Positions 8,496 to 18,055 are shown, counted from the stretch's first letter. The stretch is 64,000 bases of DNA from Echinicola sp. 20G (GCF_015533855.1 NZ_AP024154.1:4966501-5030500); one strand, 5' to 3'. Notes: generated by a model from the sequence alone, not told the origin. Numbers and translations are program-made.

Positions 8496-11009
8496 TTATT
8501 GGGCTCCCATCATATTCCCTCCACCGCTATCACCTCCTTTGAGGTCTTCATTTTCGATGGACTTCTTTTTACGACGAGGTGCCACACTCATTTTTCCAAT
8601 TCTATAACTAAAATTGATTTTGAAATTCATATTACGCATGATATTAGTGCTGTGCTGGGTAATGGTAGGTGAGATGATTTCACTTTTCATCTTAAATTCA
8701 GGAGTAAAGAAGTTCTCCGCACCTAGACCAACACTTCCTCTTTTTTCTGCAAACTGCTTATTGATATTCAAGCCATATATTCCAAAACCACTGTCATAAC
8801 CTTGTAAATTGACTCTTCTTCCTCTCGCAAAAGTAAAGGCTTGCACTACCCAACTGTCGGTGATGTTGTAATTACCGAACATTCTTCCACTCACGACAAA
8901 TCCTTCGTTGGAAGCATTGTAAAGTGGGTTGCCTACATTATTATCTATCATGGTATAGTAGGTATCTATTCCTCCATTGAACGACAGTTTATTGGATATA
9001 TTGATATTGGCAAACAAGTTTAAACCTATTGACCTCTCACTACCTATATTCTCATAGGTGGTATAAATTACCCCATCATCTTGCACAGTTCTCAGAGGTT
9101 GAATAGAGCCATTGGTATTTCTAAAGAAAGATGAAATATTGATACTGGCTTCGTTTAGATAAGTACTATAGGACAATTCGTAATTGTCGGTATATTCTGG
9201 ATCCAACAATGGATTACCTTGAGAAATTTGAGTTGGATTAGAACTCTGAATGTTAGGGTTGAGGAATTGTAAAGATGGTCTTTGAATTCTTCTGTTATAG
9301 GCCGCTTTGATCATGTTTCCATTCTCAAGTTTTCGGCTCAAGTTCACGCTAGGTACCAAAACACCATAATTGGGTATATCACCGTCTACTTCCCCGTTCT
9401 GAAAATCTGCATTGATTGTAGTATATTCATACCTTGCTCCTGCCTTGATGGTATAATGCTTTAAGAAACCTTGTGTGAAAGACAAATACCCTGCAGTCAC
9501 GTTTTGGTCATAATCAAAAACGTTGCTGTATTGAGCATTATCACTTTCCTGATATTCACCATCAGCTCCTTCAGCAGTGAAATAAGCATAATCACTGTTT
9601 ACTCTTCTAAGAATATTCTTGGCACCATACTCCAGGATTTGGTTTTCACCGTCTCCCAAGGGAGTCACATAATCCACCTGAACGGTAAACTCTTGGTTAT
9701 TGCTGGCATTTTCATTCTTGATCCTAGACTCCACATCCTGAAAATCACCATCCAACAGTGCTTGTACAAAGTCATTTGTCCGGTTGTTTCGACTATAAAG
9801 GGTCATGATGCTGAACTCCTTTTGAGGCTTTTCAAAAGTCTTCGTGTAGTTCAGGCTGATGTCCACCGTATTGGAAAGGTCTTCTGTATTTACCCTTCTC
9901 ATCAAAGCACTCACCAATTCATCATCCAAATAATTTTCTGTCAGTAAATTATCCTGCTTAGCTTTTCGATTGAACATTCCGAAGTTCACAGAAGCCGCTA
10001 ACCAATTGTATTTATCTATTTCATAATCTGCGCCGAAATTATACCTACCCATCAACATATTGTTTCGGGTATCTGAACTTTGCGTAATATTGGAAATAGA
10101 TTCGTCAGGATTGGTTACCATTTGGTTGTTCTCAAAACCTCCCTTGATATTATAGCCCGTTCTACCAAATCCGCCCAAGTTGAAGCCCCACTTTCCTTTT
10201 CTGGCACTGGCATTCAAACCAAGGTTAGAGCCTCTCATTCCCGCACTGGTGTTGATACTTAGTGAAGTTCCTTGCAGGTTGTTTTTCTTGGTTACAATAT
10301 TGATCACCCCCCCAGAACCTTCTGCATCATATTTAGCAGACGGTGAAGTAATGACTTCTACAGACTTGATCTCATCGGCAGGAATCTGTTTCAATGCATC
10401 AGCAATGCTGCTAGCAGACATAGTAGAAGGTTTGTTATCAATAAGTACCACCAAATTATTGCTTCCTCTCATCGACACATTTCCATCCAAATCAACTGAA
10501 AGCATAGGCACTCTTCTCAATACATCTGTTGCATCACCACCTACTGTAGTCTTATCGTTTTCAGCATTATAAATGGTTCTATCTACCTTTTCAGTAATCA
10601 GTTCCCTTTGTCCCTGAACGGTAACTTCCTCTAAAGAAACTGATTCCTCTTCCATGGTCAATTTCCCTAAATCCAACATCTTTTGACCTTCCTTAACTGA
10701 AATTCCCGATTTGATATAAGGAGCGAAGCCCACAAAATTGATTTGTAACTTATAGGTTCCAGGAGTAAAGCCTGTAAGGTAAAATTTACCTTCACCATCA
10801 GCAGCCGCTCCCACTATTTGCTTGTCTGTGGAAGCTTCCAACAATTGAACTGTAGCGTAAGATACTGGAGTGGTAGCATCTCCTTCCACCACTGTCCCTA
10901 CAATTTGGTACTTACTGGCACCTGATGAGGCGCTTTCCTGTGCAATGGCCACTTGACTATAAAGTAGCAAAAGGCTCATTGCGCTTAAAATTTTAATAAA
11001 AGATTTCAT
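8496..11009 (-). CDS. TonB-dependent receptor, outer-membrane beta-barrel (OMP_b-brl_3) type
   Basis: Outer-membrane receptor of 837 residues. It begins with a signal peptide (MKSFIKILSAMSLLLLYSQV, cleavage after AIA near 23). A carboxypeptidase-regulatory-like domain follows (about 34-120), then a plug with the block LRRVPMLSVDLDGNVSMRGS and the sequence YDAEGSGGVINIVTKK (about 225-240), then a barrel of the type found in Bacteroidota outer-membrane proteins without a SusD partner. The C-terminus is a basic stretch and a Gly/Asp-rich tail (GGDSGGGNMMGAQ) rather than a terminal aromatic strand, which is common in this subfamily. Substrate unknown. It is convergent with susD and divergent from the LytS-type kinase. 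Confidence 0.9.
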   Translation of the reverse strand: MKSFIKILSAMSLLLLYSQVAIAQESASSGASKYQIVGTVVEGDATTPVSYATVQLLEASTDKQIVGAAADGEGKFYLTGFTPGTYKLQINFVGFAPYIKSGISVKEGQKMLDLGKLTMEEESVSLEEVTVQGQRELITEKVDRTIYNAENDKTTVGGDATDVLRRVPMLSVDLDGNVSMRGSNNLVVLIDNKPSTMSASSIADALKQIPADEIKSVEVITSPSAKYDAEGSGGVINIVTKKNNLQGTSLSINTSAGMRGSNLGLNASARKGKWGFNLGGFGRTGYNIKGGFENNQMVTNPDESISNITQSSDTRNNMLMGRYNFGADYEIDKYNWLAASVNFGMFNRKAKQDNLLTENYLDDELVSALMRRVNTEDLSNTVDISLNYTKTFEKPQKEFSIMTLYSRNNRTNDFVQALLDGDFQDVESRIKNENASNNQEFTVQVDYVTPLGDGENQILEYGAKNILRRVNSDYAYFTAEGADGEYQESDNAQYSNVFDYDQNVTAGYLSFTQGFLKHYTIKAGARYEYTTINADFQNGEVDGDIPNYGVLVPSVNLSRKLENGNMIKAAYNRRIQRPSLQFLNPNIQSSNPTQISQGNPLLDPEYTDNYELSYSTYLNEASINISSFFRNTNGSIQPLRTVQDDGVIYTTYENIGSERSIGLNLFANINISNKLSFNGGIDTYYTMIDNNVGNPLYNASNEGFVVSGRMFGNYNITDSWVVQAFTFARGRRVNLQGYDSGFGIYGLNINKQFAEKRGSVGLGAENFFTPEFKMKSEIISPTITQHSTNIMRNMNFKINFSYRIGKMSVAPRRKKKSIENEDLKGGDSGGGNMMGAQ

Positions 11010-11081
11010 TTATCACTTATTAGGTTTGAAAGTTCAATTTTGATTTCTGCACAACCGTTTCAGAGTTGCTTGGACAAAATT

Positions 11082-11089
11082 CAAAACTA
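11082..11089 (-). promoter_or_regulatory. Candidate -7 element for the TonB receptor
   Basis: The minus strand reads TAGTTTTG, an exact match to the Bacteroidota -7 consensus TAnnTTTG, 73 bases upstream of the receptor start. No clear TTG is seen at the -33 position, so only the -7 element is supported. Confidence 0.35.
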
Positions 11090-11268
11090 AAGTACCTTTT
11101 ATATGAAATACTAAAAAAAGAGATAGATGGCTTGCCTTTCTTTATCGACCAATCCATGATTTCAATAGACCATTCGTTTTTAGGGCTATTGAAATCAAAT
11201 CCAAAGTACCAAACACCGAATCTGTAGGCAAAAACAGTGAATTGGCCGATTATACCTTCTTGTTTTGC

Positions 11269-11276
11269 TAAGTTTG
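11269..11276 (+). promoter_or_regulatory. Candidate -7 element for the lytS-type gene
   Basis: TAAGTTTG is an exact TAnnTTTG match 33 bases before the kinase ATG. The nearest upstream TTG (11242-11244) is 24 bases away, longer than the usual 19-20. Confidence 0.35.
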
Positions 11277-11309
11277 TTTTAAGTTTAGATTGGAAAACAA
11301 GCACATTGT

Positions 11310-12386
11310 ATGAACAAGTCCCCATTTCTTCATAAAAACATCTCCATTCTTATCCATATCCTTGTTTGGGCGTTAATGGGTACCTTTCTGTTTTTACTGG
11401 GGCCTTTGTCATGGAAAACCACCTTACCAGAGGAGTTTTGGTGGCGACAAATTATTTTTATGCTCGCTCTGGTTTGCCTGTTTTATTTCAATAAAGATTA
11501 CCTGGTTCCCAAATTGCTTTTCAATAAAAAGCTTGGCTTTTTTATTATCACCAGTGTAGGGCTTTGTCTACTAATCATGTTTGTCATTGAATACTTTGAA
11601 AACAGTATTCACCTACCTGAATTGATGCACAAGGCATTCCATCCTGATGATGACAAGCCATTTGTCCAAAAAGATGAATTCATCAATGTTTTCATTCTTT
11701 TGGTCTTGTTTCTTGGTTTGGGGATCAGCACAAGTGTGGCAGCTGTTCAAAAATGGCAAACGGATGAGGCACTCAGAAGGCAATTGGATCAACAAAGAAT
11801 CAATTCTGAGCTCTCCTATCTTAAAGCTCAAATCAACCCCCATTTCTTTTTCAACACCTTGAACAACATCTATTCTTTAACTAACATAGATGTGGAAAGG
11901 GCCCGTATCGCCTTGCACAAGTTGTCAAGGATGATGCGCTACGTGCTTTATGAAACCGAAAAAGACCAAACCCTGCTCAGTAAGGAAATTGGTTTCATTA
12001 AGGACTTTATTGAGCTGATGAGGCTTCGAGTTTCTGATAAAGTACAAGTCCAGTTGGATATCCAAGAAAAGGTGGAAGATCGTGTCATCGCTCCCATGTT
12101 ACTTTTACCATTTGTAGAAAATTGTTTTAAACATGGAATAAGTTCCAAACAGGAAAGTATCATCAATATTGCCATCAAAGTAGTGGAAAATACCCTGATT
12201 TTAGAAACCACCAACAAAATCATTCCTACCAATCCAAATAGTCCAGAATCACATCATAAGGGCATTGGCATGACCAATACACAAAGGCGACTATCCCTGC
12301 TTTATGCCCAAAGACATACCCTTAAGATTGATAGTGAAAATCCTGAAAAAGAATATCGTGTCATTTTAAAAATCAACCTCGCATGA
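11310..12386 (+). CDS. LytS/YehU-family sensor histidine kinase
   Basis: Membrane histidine kinase of the LytS family (His_kinase domain), 358 residues. Four hydrophobic segments lie at about residues 12-32, 47-60, 76-96 and 125-146, followed by a short coiled linker. The phosphoacceptor motif is AQINPHFFFNTLNNIYSL, with His178. The N-box-like ATPase block LLLPFVENCFKHGIS is present, and the glycine-containing KGIGMTNTQRRLSLLY follows. The stop overlaps the start of the LytTR regulator by 4 bases (ATGA), so the two form one translationally coupled operon. The loop between TM3 and TM4 is short, so there is no large sensor domain; the signal is unknown. Confidence 0.93.
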   Translation: MNKSPFLHKNISILIHILVWALMGTFLFLLGPLSWKTTLPEEFWWRQIIFMLALVCLFYFNKDYLVPKLLFNKKLGFFIITSVGLCLLIMFVIEYFENSIHLPELMHKAFHPDDDKPFVQKDEFINVFILLVLFLGLGISTSVAAVQKWQTDEALRRQLDQQRINSELSYLKAQINPHFFFNTLNNIYSLTNIDVERARIALHKLSRMMRYVLYETEKDQTLLSKEIGFIKDFIELMRLRVSDKVQVQLDIQEKVEDRVIAPMLLLPFVENCFKHGISSKQESIINIAIKVVENTLILETTNKIIPTNPNSPESHHKGIGMTNTQRRLSLLYAQRHTLKIDSENPEKEYRVILKINLA

Positions 12387-13120
12387 AAATTAAGTGTATT
12401 GCTGTTGATGATGAACCTCTAGCTTTGGAAATGCTCTGCAGCTTTATCGAGCAAACATCATTCTTATCCTTAGAGGCAAAATTCGAAAATGCCATTGATG
12501 CGTTGGCACATATCCATCGAAATAAAGTTGACCTGATCTTCTTGGATATTCAGATGCCTGACCTTTCGGGAATGGAGTTGGCCAGGGTATTGGAAAGTAA
12601 CAAATCCAGTTCGGACACAAGAATAATTTTCACCACAGCCTATAACCAATTCGCCATTGAAGGATATAAAGTAGACGCTTTGGACTATCTGCTTAAGCCT
12701 TACAGCTATGAAGAATTCTTGAAGGCCAGCACAAAAGCATACCAGTATTTTGAAAGAAAGGCTCACCCAATGCCAACTTCCACGGAGGAAAACAGCCAAA
12801 GTTATATCTTCCTCAAGGTAGAATACCAATTGGTAAAAGTTATGCTAAAAGACATTATCTATGTCGAAGGCTATAAAGACTATGTAAAGGTACACCTAGT
12901 GGGAAAATCTTCACCTCTCCTCTCACTCACCAGCCTGAAAAACATGGAGGACTTATTACCAGAACAACACTTTATGCGCATTCACAGATCCTATATCATT
13001 TCATTGGACCACATTGAATCCATCACAAGAAATACCGTCAACATGGGCAGCACAACCATTGCCGTAAGTGACAATTATAAAGATACTTTTCTCCAATTTG
13101 TCAATAAATGGATTGGCTAA
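12383..13120 (+). CDS. LytTR-family response regulator
   Basis: Two-domain response regulator of 245 residues. The receiver domain (1 to about 120) carries the acidic pair Asp9/Asp10 in AVDDEP, the phosphoacceptor Asp55 in FLDIQMPD and Lys105 in DYLLKPY. A LytTR DNA-binding domain occupies about 145-245 (LVKVMLKDIIYVEGYKDYVK, then HFMRIHRSYIISLDHI). It is coupled to the upstream LytS-type kinase by a 4-base overlap and presumably receives its phosphate from His178 of that protein. Targets are not visible; the divergent TonB receptor is the nearest candidate. Confidence 0.93.
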   Translation: MKIKCIAVDDEPLALEMLCSFIEQTSFLSLEAKFENAIDALAHIHRNKVDLIFLDIQMPDLSGMELARVLESNKSSSDTRIIFTTAYNQFAIEGYKVDALDYLLKPYSYEEFLKASTKAYQYFERKAHPMPTSTEENSQSYIFLKVEYQLVKVMLKDIIYVEGYKDYVKVHLVGKSSPLLSLTSLKNMEDLLPEQHFMRIHRSYIISLDHIESITRNTVNMGSTTIAVSDNYKDTFLQFVNKWIG

Positions 13121-13220
13121 TGTTTACCCTATTTAATTAATTTTTGGGATTTCTTTTTTGATGAACTTATTTTAATTTAGTTGACTTTTAAATGGTTGTT
13201 TGAAACTCACAAAGGCATAT

Positions 13221-13697
13221 ATGACAGACTTGCATAAAACTTTTATGGAAATGGCCATCAACCTTTCAAGAAAAGGAATGGTATCCGGAAAAGGAGGCCC
13301 CTTTGGCTGCGTCATCGTCAAAGACGGTGTGGTCATCGGAAAAGGGAACAACCAAGTCCTGAGTACCAATGACCCCACAGCACATGCTGAAGTAGTCGCC
13401 ATTAGGGAGGCCTGTAAGACCTTAAGAACCTTCCAACTGGAAGGCTGTGAAATCTATACCTCTTGTGAACCTTGCCCAATGTGCCTTGGAGCTATCTATT
13501 GGGCAAGACCCAAAAAGGTATTTTATGCCAACACTAGAAAAGAAGCCGCTGATGCAGGTTTCGATGATGATTTTATCTATCAAGAGCTCCCTATTCCTCC
13601 TGCTGATCGGAAAATCCCCATGTACCATACACCGGAATCAGATGCGCTTAAAGTCTTTGAGGAATGGAAAAACAATGAAGACAAAAAGGTGTATTGA
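13221..13697 (+). CDS. guaD: Guanine deaminase (cytidine/deoxycytidylate deaminase fold)
   Basis: Cytoplasmic zinc deaminase converting guanine to xanthine in purine salvage. From the ATG at 13221 it has 158 residues, the length of Bacillus subtilis GuaD. The zinc ligands and proton shuttle are His55 and Glu57 in PTAHAEVVAIREAC, and Cys85 and Cys88 in CEPCPMCLGAIYWARP. The GuaD-specific C-terminal region (AGFDDDFIYQEL and the final KKVY) argues for guanine deaminase over the tRNA adenosine deaminase TadA. A TTG start at 13200 would add seven residues but is less attractive. Single gene, convergent with the next. Confidence 0.85.
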   Translation: MTDLHKTFMEMAINLSRKGMVSGKGGPFGCVIVKDGVVIGKGNNQVLSTNDPTAHAEVVAIREACKTLRTFQLEGCEIYTSCEPCPMCLGAIYWARPKKVFYANTRKEAADAGFDDDFIYQELPIPPADRKIPMYHTPESDALKVFEEWKNNEDKKVY

Positions 13698-13724
13698 CGT
13701 AGGTTATGGTTTCATTTAAGGATT

Positions 13725-15284
13725 TCACTTTTCCTTTACCATTCTTTGCTGGTATTTTTCCCTGATTACTTCCTGAACTGGACGTCCTTGAATCTTACTG
13801 TCCAACCAAGAAATGATGTCCAAATATAGAAATGCCCGTTTTTCGTAAGGATGATTTTCATATTGGATCAGATTATCGCGAAGTTCAATGAATGCAGACT
13901 TTAACTGATAATCATAAATTCTATTCAGGTTACGAATAAAGTTCATCATTTCCTGTTGTACCAAATGCAGGTCCTGCATCTTGATCAGAAATCGGTATAC
14001 ATTTTTAATCTGCTGATCAAGTTTATCATCTAACCCTTCCTCATAACTGGCAATTAACTTCAAGATATGGGCAAAACACTGCAAATCTTCTCTCAGACCG
14101 TCACCTGTATGATAAATCACTTCATCCAAATGCTTGATTGCATTCAAATTGTCACCACTCCCAAAGTACAAACAGGCAATTTTATAGTGTAACACAATCA
14201 CATGATGTACATCCAATTTTGACCTCAGTGCTTTCATCTCTTTCAATAAGGACGGAATCACAGCATTGACTCCTGCTGTAAAATCACCAATCAAAAAATG
14301 GTAGTTGATACTATTGGAATAATAATACAGAAAAGTCAAGATCCTACAATTCTCATCCATCTTAAAGTCATCATTTTCCAGACTCTCCTTAAACTGTTCA
14401 AAAACTAACATAAAGCGTTCATACTGCTGCAGGTAAAACAAAGTATCCAACAGGTAATGGTAAGCCTTAAGGTAATTTCCTGTGGCTACTTTTTTCATCT
14501 GAGGATGCTCCTGATACAAGCTCACCCACTTTTGGGCGGCTCGGTAACAAAGAGGAAAGTCTTGTAGAATATGATAAAACCAAACCTGAGCTTGATAGAG
14601 ATATAGTTTCTCGTAAAAATTCAACTCCTGAAGATCATATTCAGGCATGTTTTTAAGATAATATGCCTCCACCAATTTTCGGTCAAATTCGTCTTTTACA
14701 TGCCCCACCTTGAGATAAAGCCCATACAATTGCAAAGAAAGGTTACTCAAAGAATTCTTTTTCGACGCACTACTGATCAAGTGCTTAGCTTCATTGGCCA
14801 AAACCTCTGCCCGGTCCCGCATACTCCGCGTAATATGCTGTGACTCGATGACCTTTTCCAACTCAACGATTCTCAACATAATAGTATCCAAAAAGTACTT
14901 CTGCGCAATCCCTTTTGCCTTGTCCAACAGTTTCAAACTTTGGTTATACAAACCTTTGTTGTATAATATTCTTGCAAAATCGATCTGCTCATTTAATTGA
15001 AGCTCCACATTTTGATCTGCATAAATCACTCGGAGACTGACCAAGATTTGCTTGTACAAATGGGCTTTCATATTGGCCAACTGCTTCTTGCTCACCGGAG
15101 CTTTTTTTAACAACAACTGCTCATCATAAGTCTCCATTTTATCCAAGGTATCAAAGAGCTTGATGTACTTGGCATTTTCATTTGCTCCAAAGCGTTTTGC
15201 ATAAAGCTTGAACCCCCTCTTCTCAGATGCCGTCAATGACTTGATTAAAATAAATACAGTATCTTTTTCACCGTTTGACTTCAT
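13725..15284 (-). CDS. Helical-repeat (TPR-like) protein of unknown function
   Basis: I do not recognise a named family. The 519-residue protein has no signal peptide and no membrane segment. It is almost wholly alpha-helical, with repeated pairs of amphipathic helices resembling TPR units (for example ARILYNKGLYNQSLKLLDKA and YKIACLYFGSGDNLNAIKHL). The N-terminus (residues 1-70) is basic, with IKSLTASEKRGFKLYAKRFG, which looks like a conserved head domain. It is likely a cytoplasmic scaffold. Similar long TPR-like hypotheticals are common in Cytophagales, but I cannot attach a function. It is convergent with guaD and has its own AT-rich upstream region. Confidence 0.7.
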   Translation of the reverse strand: MKSNGEKDTVFILIKSLTASEKRGFKLYAKRFGANENAKYIKLFDTLDKMETYDEQLLLKKAPVSKKQLANMKAHLYKQILVSLRVIYADQNVELQLNEQIDFARILYNKGLYNQSLKLLDKAKGIAQKYFLDTIMLRIVELEKVIESQHITRSMRDRAEVLANEAKHLISSASKKNSLSNLSLQLYGLYLKVGHVKDEFDRKLVEAYYLKNMPEYDLQELNFYEKLYLYQAQVWFYHILQDFPLCYRAAQKWVSLYQEHPQMKKVATGNYLKAYHYLLDTLFYLQQYERFMLVFEQFKESLENDDFKMDENCRILTFLYYYSNSINYHFLIGDFTAGVNAVIPSLLKEMKALRSKLDVHHVIVLHYKIACLYFGSGDNLNAIKHLDEVIYHTGDGLREDLQCFAHILKLIASYEEGLDDKLDQQIKNVYRFLIKMQDLHLVQQEMMNFIRNLNRIYDYQLKSAFIELRDNLIQYENHPYEKRAFLYLDIISWLDSKIQGRPVQEVIREKYQQRMVKEK

Positions 15285-15424
15285 ACAATTTTTTAATATA
15301 ATAGATTGATTTTCAGTTATTTAAATAAATAAAAATCAATTTGAACGTTGGACATATAAAGTTAAGTCAATTTACAATCAAACCATAAGATTTTACTTTA
15401 GATTTTAGATAAAACAGAAACATT

Positions 15425-16597
15425 ATGGATAAACGACAAGTACTGATCTTTGACACTACCCTTAGGGACGGAGAGCAAGTCCCTGGCTGTAAGTTGAACA
15501 CTCCTCAAAAAATTGAGATCGCCAGGCAGCTAGAACTCCTCGGTGTAGATGTTATCGAGGCAGGCTTTCCTATTTCCAGCCCAGGCGACTTCAAATCAGT
15601 TGTGGAGATTTCAAAAAGTGTTTCAGAGCCAATCATATGTGGACTATCTAGGGGCGTGCAGAAGGACATTGAAGTGGCAGCTGAAGCGCTTAAATATGCT
15701 AAAAGACCTCGAATCCACACGGGTATAGGCACCTCTGCTTCCCATATCAAATATAAATTCAAGAGTACTCCAGATCAAATTCTGGAAAGAGCAGTTGCGG
15801 CTGTCAAACATGCTAAATCTTTTGTGGAAGATGTGGAGTTTTATGCTGAAGATGCTGGACGAACTGACAATGAATATTTGGCAAGGGTTTGCGAAGCAGT
15901 CATCAAGGCTGGAGCTACTGTACTGAACATTCCAGACACTACCGGTTACTGTTTGCCAGATGAATATGGTGCCAAAATCAAATATTTGATGGACAATGTA
16001 AGAGGCATCGAGAATGTCATCATCTCTGCACATTGCCACAACGACCTTGGATTGGCTACTGCAAACTCTATCTCCGCAGTAATGAATGGTGCGAGACAAA
16101 TCGAATGCACCATTAATGGTATCGGAGAAAGAGCCGGTAATACTTCCCTTGAAGAAGTGGCCATGATCATGAAACAGCATCCTCGCTTAGATGTATACAA
16201 TAATATCAACTCCAAACTTTTGAACCCAGTGTCCAAATTGGTTTCAGAAAGAATGGGAATGTATGTGCAGCCTAATAAAGCCATTGTAGGATCCAATGCT
16301 TTTGCCCACTCTTCAGGAATCCACCAAGATGGTGTGATCAAAAACAGAGAAACTTATGAAATCATCGATCCAGCAGAAGTGGGAGTCAATGAATCCCTTA
16401 TTGTCCTGACTGCAAGAAGTGGAAGGGCAGCCCTTGCTTACAGATCCCATAAGATCGGATATACCTTGACCAAACTTCAGTTAGACGAAGTTTACGAATT
16501 ATTCTTGGAGTTTGCTGATAGAAAAAAAGAAATCACTGACGAAGACTTACATGAAATCATGAAAGTGGCTAATCTTTCAGGAAAAGTAGAAGCATAA
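15425..16597 (+). CDS. leuA: 2-isopropylmalate synthase, short form without regulatory domain
   Basis: DRE-TIM metallolyase condensing acetyl-CoA with 2-oxoisovalerate, the first step of leucine synthesis. It shows the N-terminal [11 protein letters not shown] motif, the metal-binding [15 protein letters not shown] and the family signature [15 protein letters not shown], followed by [12 protein letters not shown]. At 390 residues it ends after the catalytic and subdomain regions and lacks the roughly 120-residue C-terminal LeuA allosteric domain, so direct leucine feedback is unlikely. No leuB, leuC or leuD is adjacent. Homocitrate or citramalate synthase are alternatives within the same family, but the HQDGVIKN region reads as LeuA. 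Confidence 0.85.
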   Translation: MDKRQVLIFDTTLRDGEQVPGCKLNTPQKIEIARQLELLGVDVIEAGFPISSPGDFKSVVEISKSVSEPIICGLSRGVQKDIEVAAEALKYAKRPRIHTGIGTSASHIKYKFKSTPDQILERAVAAVKHAKSFVEDVEFYAEDAGRTDNEYLARVCEAVIKAGATVLNIPDTTGYCLPDEYGAKIKYLMDNVRGIENVIISAHCHNDLGLATANSISAVMNGARQIECTINGIGERAGNTSLEEVAMIMKQHPRLDVYNNINSKLLNPVSKLVSERMGMYVQPNKAIVGSNAFAHSSGIHQDGVIKNRETYEIIDPAEVGVNESLIVLTARSGRAALAYRSHKIGYTLTKLQLDEVYELFLEFADRKKEITDEDLHEIMKVANLSGKVEA

Positions 16598-16623
16598 ACA
16601 ATAAAATTGTTATCCATAAAAAA

Positions 16624-16655
16624 ATCCACGGAACTTAGTTCCGTGGATTTTTTTA
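16624..16655. terminator. Bidirectional terminator between leuA and ffh
   Basis: Perfect 11-bp stem ATCCACGGAAC / GTTCCGTGGAT (16624-16634 and 16638-16648) with loop TTA. A-run on the left and T-run on the right, so it can serve leuA on the plus strand and ffh on the minus strand. Confidence 0.93.
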
Positions 16656-16683
16656 TGCTCTATCTCAATTAATTGGTAAAGGC

Positions 16684-18024
16684 CTATCTTCTTCCTCCTG
16701 CCTTAGGCATTAAATTACCCAAAGCGCGTTGTGCCCCACCCATTTTGTTCATTTGCTTCATCAGCTTTCTCATATCAGAAAACTGCTTCATCAGGTTATT
16801 CACCTCCTGAATAGTTCTACCGCTCCCATTAGCAATACGCTTTCTTCTGCTTCCATCGATTACATCAGGATTCTCTCTTTCCAAAGGTGTCATACTTCTG
16901 ATAATGGCTTCAATAGGTTTAAAGGAATCATCATCAATATCCAAACCTTTAATGGCTTTGCCCATACCAGGAATCATGCCCATCAAGTCTTTCAGGTTAC
17001 CCATCTTTTTGATTTGCTCCAATTGGGAAAGGAAATCATCAAAGTTGAATTGGTTCTTACGGATCTTGGCATTGATTCTTTTGGCTTCATCCTCATCAAA
17101 AGACTGCTGCGCCCTTTCTACCAAAGAAACAACGTCTCCCATACCTAGGATACGCTGGGCCATACGGTCAGGATAGAAAACATCAAGGTTTTCCATCTTC
17201 TCACCTGTAGATATAAACTTGATCGGTTTATCTACAACGTGACGAATGGAAATGGCAGCACCACCACGGGTATCACCATCTAATTTGGTCAAAACAACAC
17301 CATCGAAATTCAACCGCTCATCGAAAGTCTTTGCTGTATTCACCGCATCCTGACCCGTCATGGAATCTACCACAAAAAGGGTCTCGGCTGGCTTCAGATT
17401 TTCTTTCAATTCGGCAATTTCATTCATCATCTGCTCATCTACTGCCAGACGTCCAGCAGTATCGACAATGACCGTTTTCTTGCCATTTTTCTTGGCATAT
17501 TCTATCGCTCTGGAAGCAATCTCCAAAGCATTTTTATTTTCAGGTTCAGCGTAAACCTCCACTCCTATCTGCTCACCCAAAGTCTTCAGCTGCTCAATGG
17601 CCGCAGGACGATAGATATCACAAGCTACCAAAAGCACTTGGCGACCCTGCTTCTTAAGATGAGTGGCCAACTTACCGGAGAAAGTCGTCTTACCAGACCC
17701 TTGCAGACCTGATATCAACACAATTCCAGGATCACCCTTCAGGTTAATATCTTCTTTGGAGCCTCCCATCAATTTGGTCAGCTCTTCTTGGGTAATTTTC
17801 ACCAAGAGTTGCCCAGGAGAAACTGAGATCAATACATCCCTTCCCAAAGCTTCTTCCTTGATGGTGTCAGTAACTTCTTTGGCTACTTTATAGTTAACAT
17901 CCGCATCTATCAGGGCCCTTCTAATCTCCTTGACCGTGGTGGCCACATTGATTTCAGTAATCTTCCCTGTACCTTTCAGGGTCTTAAATGCTCTATCTAG
18001 TTTAAAACTAAGATTATCAAACAT
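16684..18024 (-). CDS. ffh: Signal recognition particle protein Ffh
   Basis: SRP54-type GTPase that binds signal sequences and the SRP RNA and docks with FtsY. The 446 residues carry the N domain (1-90), the G domain with P-loop GLQGSGKTT (106-114), DTAGR (188-192) and TKLDGD (246-251), and a methionine-rich M domain from about residue 310 ending in the RNA-binding GSGRTIQEVNNLMKQF and a basic, Met-rich tail. All motifs and the length are standard. It is a single transcription unit with a consensus -7 box just upstream. Confidence 0.97.
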   Translation of the reverse strand: MFDNLSFKLDRAFKTLKGTGKITEINVATTVKEIRRALIDADVNYKVAKEVTDTIKEEALGRDVLISVSPGQLLVKITQEELTKLMGGSKEDINLKGDPGIVLISGLQGSGKTTFSGKLATHLKKQGRQVLLVACDIYRPAAIEQLKTLGEQIGVEVYAEPENKNALEIASRAIEYAKKNGKKTVIVDTAGRLAVDEQMMNEIAELKENLKPAETLFVVDSMTGQDAVNTAKTFDERLNFDGVVLTKLDGDTRGGAAISIRHVVDKPIKFISTGEKMENLDVFYPDRMAQRILGMGDVVSLVERAQQSFDEDEAKRINAKIRKNQFNFDDFLSQLEQIKKMGNLKDLMGMIPGMGKAIKGLDIDDDSFKPIEAIIRSMTPLERENPDVIDGSRRKRIANGSGRTIQEVNNLMKQFSDMRKLMKQMNKMGGAQRALGNLMPKAGGRR

Positions 18025-18047
18025 GTGCTCTTTTCTTCTATTTACTG

Positions 18048-18055
18048 CAAAAATA
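18048..18055 (-). promoter_or_regulatory. Candidate -7 element of the ffh promoter
   Basis: The minus strand reads TATTTTTG, an exact TAnnTTTG match 24 bases upstream of the ffh ATG. The -33 region is only a partial match (TTC). Confidence 0.4.

Larger units (their letters stand above)
11010..11309. other. Divergent intergenic region between TonB receptor and lytS-type gene
   Basis: A 300-base region shared by two divergent genes. On the minus strand it holds a perfect TAnnTTTG box (TAGTTTTG, complement of 11082-11089) for the receptor. On the plus strand it holds TAAGTTTG (11269-11276) for the kinase. A minus-strand open frame across most of it (11020-11325) looks spurious. Confidence 0.5.

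Noticed and set aside
9471..9947. 158-codon antisense ORF inside the TonB receptor gene
   Set aside because: Shadow of the barrel coding sequence; no signal, domain or promoter.
11020..11325. 101-codon minus-strand ORF in the TonB receptor/lytS spacer
   Set aside because: It overlaps the lytS start, covers both candidate promoters, and its composition (aromatic-rich, no recognisable domain) looks like chance translation.
12470..12829. 119-codon antisense ORF in the LytTR gene
   Set aside because: Shadow of the receiver domain coding region.
15644..16180. 178-codon antisense ORF inside leuA
   Set aside because: Antisense to a well-conserved catalytic region; no domain and no own context.
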